This document shows positions 57,570 to 64,000 of a stretch of 64,000 bases of DNA, in pieces; position 1 is the stretch's first letter; the number at the start of each line of letters is the position of its first letter. The stretch is from Boswellia sacra. Its lineage: Eukaryota > Streptophyta > Magnoliopsida > Sapindales > Burseraceae. The notes under the pieces are model-generated. The model saw only the letters and a program-made list of their open reading frames with translations, searched no databases and was not told the origin of the DNA. The translations under genes and the position numbers were made by a program. The stretch lies in contig SNVD02007489.1 of NCBI GenBank assembly GCA_013180625.2, forward strand, positions 186,001 to 250,000. Direction: 5' to 3'.

Positions 57570-58500
57570 GCTCCCAAGTTAGAACTAAAGCCCTACCTGA
57601 AGGACTGAAATATGCATATCTTGGGGAGAATCAGACATATCCGGTGGTAATTTCTTCATCCCTCACATGCGAGCAACAAGGTAAGTTGATAGAAGTGCTT
57701 AAAAGGCATAAAAATGCAATTGGATGGACTTTAAAAGATATAAAAGGCATTAACCCTTTAATCTGCACACATAGAATACATTTAGAGGAAAATGTCAAAA
57801 CATCTCAACAACCTCAAAGGAGATTAAATCCACACATGAAAGAGGTCATTAGGGCTGAAGTTCTCAAACTACTTGATGTGGGAATTATCTATCTTATTTC
57901 TGATAGTAAGTGGGTAAGCCCTACACAAGTGGTACCTAAGAAATCTGGCATTACAGTAGTTAAAAATGAAAAGGGTGAATTATTGCCAACTCGTGTCTCA
58001 TCTAGTTGGAGGATGTGCATTGATTATAGAAAATTAAATGTTGTCACTAGAAAAGACCATTTTCCCTTACCTTTCCATGACCAAATTATTGAAAGAGTAG
58101 CAGGAAACTCCTACTACTGCTTTCTTGATGGATACTCAGGCTATTATCAAATTCCCATTGTACTTGAAGACCAAGAAAAGACCACATTCACGTGCCCGTT
58201 CGGCACTTTTGCATTTAAGAGAATGCCTTTTGGACTTTGTAATGCTCCAGCTACTTTTCAAAGATGCATGCTGAGCATTTTTAGTGACATGGTCGAGCAT
58301 TGTTTAGAAGTTTTCATGGATGATTTAACTGTTTTTGGAAACTTTTTTGATAATGTCATTATATGGTCACTTCGGGAATTGTCTTAGGACATGTGGTGTC
58401 TTCTAAAGGAATCGAAGTGGACAAAGCAAAAGTGGAATTAATTTCCCATTTTCCTCCACCAAAAACAGTCAAAGAGGTTCGTTCATTCTTAGGGCATGCT
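57570..58500 (+). pseudogene. B2 reverse transcriptase
   Basis: Open from about 57644 through FLDGYSGYYQI, MPFGLCNAPATFQRCM and VFMDDLTVFG, so all three catalytic Asp residues are present. It then fails at about 58353, where a deletion of roughly 82 bp relative to B1 removes the segment from NCLGNLEKVL to the conserved NWEKCHYMV; short matching bases (AATGTC-like) flank the break. Confidence 0.87.
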
Positions 58501-59038
58501 GGATTTTATAGGAGGTTCATAAGAAATTTTAGTGCTATATCTAAACCTCTTTGTAACCTCTTAATAAAAGACACCTCTTTTGAATGGACTCAAGAATGTC
58601 AAAATGCCTTTGATAAATTAATTGGACTTTTAACAACTGCTCCAATTATGCAATCTCCTGATTGGTCCTTGCCTTTTGAATTGATGTGTGATGCAAGTGA
58701 CTATGCCATTGGTGCTGTCATAGGACAAAGAAAAGAAGGTAAGCCTTATGTCATATACTATGCAAGTAGGACTTTAAATGATACGCAAATGAATTACACA
58801 ACAACTGAAAAAGAACTAAGTAGTATTTGCATTAGACAAATTTCATTCTTATTTAATTGGTTCTCCCACAATTGTTTACACTGACCATGCAGTTGTGAGA
58901 TATTTAATGTCTAAACAGGATGCAAAACCTAGATTGATAAGGTGGATCTTATTGCTCCAAGAATTTAACATCACAATAAAGGATAAGAAAGGAGCCAAAA
59001 ATGTCGTTGCAGATCATCTATCAAGACTAACGATATAG
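58501..59038 (+). pseudogene. B2 RNase H
   Basis: GFYRRFIRNFS connection, then [16 protein letters not shown] and TTEKEL. A deletion of about ten bases at 58817 breaks the frame and removes the LLAVV segment. [11 protein letters not shown] and VVADHLSRL follow in another frame, ending at a TAG at about 59036. Confidence 0.82.
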
Positions 59039-59109
59039 ACATTAATTGAAACTTCACCTATCAATGATTCTTTTCCTGATGAATTTTTATTTTCTGTTGC
59101 TACTGTACC

Positions 59110-60394
59110 TTGGTTTGCTAACATTGTAAATTTTCTTGCAACAGGAAAAATGCCACCTCATTGGAATGCTCAGGACAAAAGGAAATTTTTAACTGAGGTG
59201 AAAAATTTTTATTGGGATGACCCATATCTTTTCAAATATTGTCCGGACCAAATAATAAGAAAATGCATACCCGACAATGAGGTAAGTAGTGTCATCAACT
59301 TTTATCATTCTGAAACATGTGGAGGACATTTTTCGTCTAGAAAAATAGCTGCTAAAATCTTGCAATGTGGATTTTATTGGCCCACCTCATTTAAAGATGC
59401 ACATGCATTTTGCAAAACATGTGAAAATTGTAAAAAATTGGGATCCATTTCAAAAAGAAACATGATGCCTTTGAATCTCATTCTTGTTGTTGAAATCTTT
59501 GACTGTTAGGGCATTGATTTTATGGGACCCTTTCCACCATCATTTGGTTTTGGTAACATCCTTGTTGCAGTAGACTATGTTTCAAAATGGGTCGAGGCAA
59601 TTCCATGTCGAAACAATGATCACAAAATAGTTGTCAAATTCTTGAAGGAGAATATCTTGAGTAGATTTGGAATTCCTCGAGCCATTATTAGTGATGGGGG
59701 TACACATTTTTGTAACAAACCATTTGAAACTTTAATGAAGAAATATGGAATAACCCATAAAATTTCTTCACCTTATCACCCACAAACAAGTGGACAAGTT
59801 GAATTAGCTAATAGGGAGATAAAACAGATCTTATAAAAAATGATTAACTCAAATCGTAAAGATTGGTCTTTAAGACTTAATGATACACTTTGGGCTTACC
59901 GAACTGCTTTCAAAACATCATTGGGAATGTCTCCTTATAGATTAGTTTATGGAAAACCTTGTCACTTGCCGGTGGAAATTGAACATAAAGCTTATTGGGC
60001 CATTAAAACATTTAACACAACCTTGAATGATGCTTGCAAGTTACAAAAACTCCAACTGAGTGAACTTGAAGAAATCAGGAATGAGGCTTATGAAAATTCT
60101 AAAATCTACAAAGAAAAAATCAAGGTTTTTCATGACAAATTTATTGTTAGAAAATCTTTTGAACCTTCACAAAAAGTTCTTTTGTATGATTCAAGGTTGC
60201 ACTTATTTCCTGGTAAACTTCGGTCACGTTGGACTTGGCCTTTCATTGTTAAAAATGTTTTCCCTCATGGAGCAATTGAAATTGAGAACCCAAAGAATGG
60301 TAATGATTTTAAAGTTAATGGTCAACGGTTAAAACCATTCTTTGAAAATTTTGACCAAAATGAAAAGTCCATTGCTTTAATCGATCCTTTTTAA
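59110..60394 (+). pseudogene. B2 integrase
   Basis: The zinc region HSETCGGHF and CKTCENCKKLG are present. A TAG at 59507 replaces the Trp of WGIDFMG (TGG to TAG), and a TAA at about 59834 replaces a Glu in QILEK. Between and after the stops the core ([43 protein letters not shown]) and the C-terminal domain ([15 protein letters not shown]) are open. Only two point changes break it. Confidence 0.85.
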
Positions 60395-60521
60395 GGATTG
60401 ATTTTTCCCGGTCAAGTGGCGGATACGGTACTCCGTGGCTTTTAAAGTCGATTTTTTAGTTCCCTTAAAACTGTTGCTCACCTTGCATCCATTTTCTTTT
60501 CTTCTCTCTCATTTTCTTCAC
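60395..60521 (+). other. B2 post-integrase leader of ORF X
   Basis: Same arrangement as in B1: ACGGTACTCCGT, then a slightly altered GGCTTTTAAAGTC, then a T-rich tract before the ORF X start. One arm of the second hairpin has lost a pair. Confidence 0.45.
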
Positions 60522-61070
60522 ATGGATACCATTCTCTCAAAATTGCACAAACATTTTCCCTCTCTTCCTCAAAATGATTTGCTTAAAATTTACAAAGCTC
60601 GCACAGAAAGACTAAGGATGTTGATGCGTAAGGGTATGCCTGTTGAAGTAAGATGGTTAATTGAAGCCATGGTCCAATTTTCTAGTGAATTTTCAGATAA
60701 TCTTGTTTCTCACATGCCAGGTATGGGAAAAAGCTCTTACGCCAAAAAGCGAAGAGCGAAAAGGTTACAAGTTTGTCCCAAATGTGCAAGATGGACTGTA
60801 ACCAGCGTTGCCGCTCCTTGGGATATTTGTCTAAATAATCGAGAGGATAAACTACAGTTCATCAAGAATGGACTGAGTAAGGAGTCTTTGGATGATATCC
60901 GAACGACTCTTGAGACGCATTCTTGTGGACTTGTCTAGCATAAAATTTTTAACTTATGGACACAATTCCGAGATGAGCACGAACGCTATAGTCTTGGGAA
61001 TCTGACTCAAAACGACCCTGTTTGCCAGTTTATAAGAAAACTGGATGGGAAGCATATCCCCAACTCATAG
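60522..61070 (+). pseudogene. ORF X of B2: Cys finger destroyed by paired frameshifts
   Basis: Starts at 60522 (MDTILSKLHKHF) with the basic patch AKKRRAKRLQ intact. Inside the finger one base is lost after the Trp codon and one base is gained about 45 bp further on. The frame is restored, but the second half of the finger (TCNQRC in B1) is replaced by an unrelated stretch (TVTSVAAPWDIC). A TAG at 60936 replaces a Gln codon (CAG in B1) and ends the product early. The remaining C-terminal part to 61070 is homologous to the other copies. Confidence 0.78.
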
Positions 61071-61387
61071 AAGGTGTTTAAGCCGTTTCTGGACGTAAAA
61101 CCAGAGGAAGATGTGAGTCACAGTCACAACTACCTGTACATATGCATGCGTGCCATCATTTTTGAATTTTAATGCCTTATAGCTGTCATTTTTGAATTTG
61201 TATCTTTTGTTTGACTTATGGTGTCTTATTTCATCATCTTTTTTGAATTTCTATGCATAATTGTTGAATTTTTCAACAAACAGTCGAGCTACCTATTTGG
61301 ATGTCATCATTAGCATACCTTTTTACACTCCATAAATACCACATCTCTTGTTCTCTTCTTCACACATAGTTAGAGAGTTGCATAAAC
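61071..61387 (+). promoter_or_regulatory. Region between ORF X and LOG in B2, with LOG promoter
   Basis: The first 66 bp after the ORF X stop are conserved in all copies and keep an open frame (see findings). After a diverged T-rich stretch comes CATAAATACC at about 61333, the counterpart of the B1 TATA box, then the conserved CTTCTTCACACATAGTTAG leader and the LOG ATG at 61388. Confidence 0.5.
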
Positions 61388-62038
61388 ATGGAGGGAACTT
61401 TAAAACGTCAAATCCAAAAGATATGTGTATTCTGTGGATCTCAATCGGGTAAAAGTGAAGAGTTTGTCGAGGCAGCAAATTATCTTGGTAGACTACTGGC
61501 TGAGAGAAAGATTCATGTGGTGTATGGGGGAGGTAGCCTCGGGTTGATGGGTTGTGTGTCAAGAGCTGTACGTGTAGGAGGTAGTCAAGTTTTAGGAGTC
61601 ATTCCTAAAGCTTTGGCTATAGATAGCATTGTTGGAAAAACGGTTGGGCATGAGTTACAAGTCTCCTCTATGCATGAACGCATGGCACATATGCTCATCA
61701 ATTCAGATGCCTTTATTGCTTTACCAGGTGGCTTTGGTACTTTTGAAGAAATTTTTCAAATTGCCTCTTGGGCCCAACTTAACCTCCATAAAAAACCCAT
61801 AGATTTGTTGAATGTTAACAATTTCTTTGATCCTTTAATAAGTTTTGTTGATGCAGCTGTAGAACAAAATTTTATCCCACACTGGGCGAGACAGATCCTT
61901 GTTTCTGCCACTTCTGCTGGTGAGTTACTTGATAAATTACAAGAAGTTGAGTATGAACCTGACCCAGCTAGTACTCAAATTAATTGGATAAGAGGGCAAA
62001 ACAAAAAGTGCAAATTGGATCTGAATCTCTGTTTGTAA
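61388..62038 (+). CDS. LOG-like: LOG-like cytokinin riboside 5'-monophosphate phosphoribohydrolase (intact, retrotransposon-borne)
   Basis: 216 codons, uninterrupted, no introns; plant LOG proteins are usually about 210-225 residues. LOG cleaves cytokinin nucleotides to the active free base plus ribose 5-phosphate, probably in the cytosol. Seen: ICVFCGSQSGK at residues 12-22, YGGGSLGLMG at 46-55, MHERMAHM at 95-102 with Arg98, and the signature PGGFGTFEE at 113-121 (canonical plant form PGGYGTLEE), followed by SWAQLNLHKKP and LLNVNNFFDPLISFVDAAVEQNF. The glycines and the final Glu of the signature are kept; Tyr to Phe and Leu to Phe are the changes. It sits between ORF X and the 3' tail of a Gypsy element whose other genes are all broken. 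The start ATG is shared with the B1 and A1 copies. Whether it is expressed or enzymatically active is unknown. Confidence 0.93.
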   Translation: MEGTLKRQIQKICVFCGSQSGKSEEFVEAANYLGRLLAERKIHVVYGGGSLGLMGCVSRAVRVGGSQVLGVIPKALAIDSIVGKTVGHELQVSSMHERMAHMLINSDAFIALPGGFGTFEEIFQIASWAQLNLHKKPIDLLNVNNFFDPLISFVDAAVEQNFIPHWARQILVSATSAGELLDKLQEVEYEPDPASTQINWIRGQNKKCKLDLNLCL

Positions 62039-63340
62039 TGTTTTCTTGTGCTTCATTTTATTTTATGAGTCTTTCAGGTCATCTCTCTTGAATAACAGAA
62101 GCTTCAGGTAATGTCTCCTATTCTTTATCTCTCTACATTTAAACATTGAGGACAATGTTTCATTTAGTTGGGGGGGAAGGATAGTAGACATAAGTATATT
62201 TTGAATTTTCTTTTTCTTGAAAAAAAAAAGCGAGTAAGTAATTAGATTCAGAGTGCGGCGTAAGGAGTTCAAATCCTCTTGAGACGCATTCTGGGTCAGG
62301 AATGGCAGAGTAAGGAGGACCAGTTTGAACTCTTGAAACCCATTCTAACCAATTTGTCATTTTATTTTGATTTTGTGAACTCATTTTAGCTAACTTGATA
62401 TTATTTAGTCTTGATTTTTGAATTTTATAACAAGGAGGTCTTATTCATTTCACTTTGAATTATTCAAATCTATGAACTCTCGCAACATTATCATTTAATA
62501 AACAATGTGCTTATGTGCTCATTAAGCAAGTATTCTTGAACCTTTCTTCACACACACACATACCTTGATGCATGATTGTGGGTGGCGAAATGAAATATTG
62601 CAATATTTAAGTTCTTTTGTTTTGTTTAGGATAACAACAAAAGGAAGCGGAAAGTTTAAAAAAAATGAAAAAATGAAAAATAAAAGCATAAAAAAAAGAA
62701 AAAAAAGAAAGAGAAAGCAATTGTGGATAAGTTTGGTCTCGTAACCTCCTTAATTCGAGCAATTAAGCCCGAGAGGTGCCTCAACACCTAATACCCTAAG
62801 ACCAACTGGTTTGGGAGCTATTGGCCTAAAGCTCGCTACATGGATTAAGGAGAAAGCTTAATGGGATTGAACATTGCACTATCCACAAGTTTCTAAGCAA
62901 AAATAAAGCATCGGCAACCCGAGTCGTTAAGCTCGTAGGGGCGTCTTAACACCTAATGCCCTAAGGCCAACTGGTCTGGGAGTCATTAACCTAAGGCTCG
63001 CTATATGGGTTAAAGATGCATTCTTTCAAAACAAAAAGAGAAAAAAGAAAAAAATGTATAAAATGAATGAATACCCCCTACCTAAGGTTGTTAGCCTTAA
63101 CAAATACTAGAACTGATATGGCTTATTTCTAATAAGCCCCATAGTCATGTGTCAACTGAACACAAAAGAAGGTTTGTGGATATCTTGACTGAAGGGTACA
63201 TGAGTCATTTAAAAAAAATCAGCTGAGAGTTTGTTTATTTGGATAAAATCAAGGAGAGTGCAATAATGACCACCTTGGATGTAAAATTCTATAAATCACT
63301 TCTAATAATAACGCTTTAATTGCTAGGGACTAGCAATAAG
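62039..63340 (+). other. B2 3' non-coding tail
   Basis: Contains the hairpin ACATTGAGGACAATGT at 62143-62158 followed by GTTGGGGGGGAAGG, a stretch with A1-like words (TTCAAATCCTCTTGAGACGCATT at about 62259), A-rich tracts, and the two-copy repeat described separately. The last 300 bp match the B1 tail. No coding frame. Confidence 0.6.
62770..63015 (+). repeat. Two-copy repeat in the B2 tail
   Basis: Units at about 62770-62850 and 62935-63015 share CAACACCTAATACCCTAAG / TAACACCTAATGCCCTAAG, then CCAACTGGTTTGGGAG / CCAACTGGTCTGGGAG, then CTCGCTACATGG / CTCGCTATATGG, offset about 165 bp. Absent from B1. Confidence 0.8.
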
Positions 63341-63352
63341 CTAGTTGGGGGG
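63341..63352 (+). other. B2 polypurine tract
   Basis: CTAGTTGGGGGG directly before the right LTR. Confidence 0.6.
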
Positions 63353-64000
63353 TGTGATGAACACTTAAATATGCATGTTTACTAAGAGTTTAGTTCATTC
63401 ATATTGCATTAATAGTGTCATTAAATTCCTCAACTTAAGCATATTTGTAGTCTTTGCATCTTTGGAATTAACTTCCTCTTAATTTTGGTTTTGTTACAGG
63501 TTCGGTAAAATGGGCATACCTCTCTATTTATAGATCAGAATGGTGCAATTCTTAATGTTTTGGAAAGCTGATTCAATTGTCTACAAGATTGCATTTCACA
63601 AGCATCATCAAATTCGGGCTCTTAGTGGACCAAAATTGGGCTTGAATTGAACCCATCTACAGTCTCGGCCCAGTTTGACCAGGACTCAGTATTTGGACCG
63701 TATCTCTCAAAATACGTATCCAAATTGTGCAAATCAATATGTTCTAGAAAGCTGAGAGAAATATCTACAACTTTCATGAAGACATGTGATTAAAATTCTC
63801 AATATTTCAATGTCAAAATTGATGGTCAAATTCGGTGCCTAATGATCCCAATTATCAAAGATATTTACAACTAATATTTGACAATTATGCCCTTGTAATT
63901 GGACAAGTTTGCCCCTGGATGTATCTATAAATAGAGGTGCCTTGTGACCCATTAGGGCATCTTGGCCTTGGCTGGAACATTTTGGCTTTGGCTAGGATCT
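63353..64000 (+). repeat. Family B right LTR (cut by window edge)
   Basis: First 648 bp of the LTR, starting TGTGATGAACAC, with the TATA box at about 63925. Very similar to the left and middle copies. It may end the array or lead to a further internal unit. Confidence 0.92.

Larger units (their letters stand above)
44304..64000 (+). mobile_element. Athila-like family B: tandem array LTR-internal-LTR-internal-LTR
   Basis: Three LTRs of one family (44304-45832, 53580-54957, and 63353 to beyond the right edge) enclose two full internal regions, B1 and B2. Each holds gag, protease, RT, RNase H, integrase, ORF X and LOG in that order, with an Asp-tRNA-type PBS after each LTR and a purine tract before the next. 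Sharing of the middle LTR points to unequal recombination between LTRs of two copies. LTR sequences are unrelated to family A, while the proteins are of the same Athila-like type. Confidence 0.9.

Noticed and set aside
61388..62038. LOG as an ordinary host gene that the element merely landed beside
   Set aside because: The same intronless LOG follows ORF X in A1, B1 and B2, always inside the element and before the same 3' tail.
62232..62300. tRNA-like stretch (GGAGTTCAAATCC resembles a T-arm/B box) in the B2 tail
   Set aside because: I cannot pair an acceptor stem, D-arm or anticodon arm around it, and the A1 counterpart (about 26940) does not keep the T-arm.
44304..64000. Interpretation as integrated pararetrovirus (caulimovirus-like) DNA
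   Set aside because: Integrase with zinc region and DDE residues, LTRs, Asp-tRNA PBS and polypurine tracts fit a Ty3/Gypsy retrotransposon, and no movement-protein motif is seen.

Overview
This is a window of nuclear DNA from a flowering plant, most likely a eudicot. The evidence is a spliced ARGONAUTE1 gene with a miR168 complementary site, AT-rich intergenic DNA with GT-AG introns, and plant-type retrotransposons (Athila-like Ty3/Gypsy, Ty1/Copia, TRIM) plus hAT-like and Mutator-like DNA elements. I cannot name the species. The only host gene I can support is AGO1; almost everything to its right is transposable-element DNA.

Layout. 1-4.9 kb: the 5' half of AGO1 on the minus strand. Ten coding exons encode 619 residues (Gly/Arg-rich N-terminus, ArgoN, linker 1, PAZ, start of linker 2), preceded by a 5' leader exon and a 1.04-kb leader intron. 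The MID and PIWI exons lie beyond the left edge. 5-18.2 kb: gene-poor DNA with a tandem TRIM retrotransposon (three LTRs, two internal units), a gene-cargo-like Mutator element, a degenerate hAT-like repeat and a 2.1-kb non-autonomous hAT element with a perfect 8-bp target duplication. 18.2-21 kb: the 5' part of a decayed Copia element. 21-39.7 kb: Athila-like family A: a deletion derivative on the plus strand (A1), a truncated copy on the minus strand joined to its 3' LTR (A2), and an older LTR fragment (A3). 39.7-44.3 kb: a rearranged minus-strand chromovirus-like Gypsy element (C). 44.3 kb to the right edge: a second Athila-like family, B, as an array LTR-internal-LTR-internal-LTR; the last LTR runs off the window.

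The most interesting content is downstream of integrase in families A and B. Where Athila elements usually carry an env-like region, both families carry the same two-gene accessory module. The first gene, ORF X, encodes about 183 residues with a basic patch followed by a Cys4 finger. The second is an intronless homologue of the plant cytokinin-activating enzyme LONELY GUY (LOG), with its own TATA-like box a short distance upstream. The copy at 61388-62038 is an uninterrupted 216-codon LOG with its signature motifs, although gag, pol and ORF X in the same element carry many stops and frameshifts. The module occurs in two families with dissimilar LTRs, so it is probably an inherited or exchanged cassette and not a chance capture.

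A quality problem also stands out. Positions 23944-23981 are two inverted Tn5 mosaic ends, which is the Nextera mate-pair junction adapter. It is a synthetic sequence left in the assembly inside element A1, so the local structure there should not be trusted.
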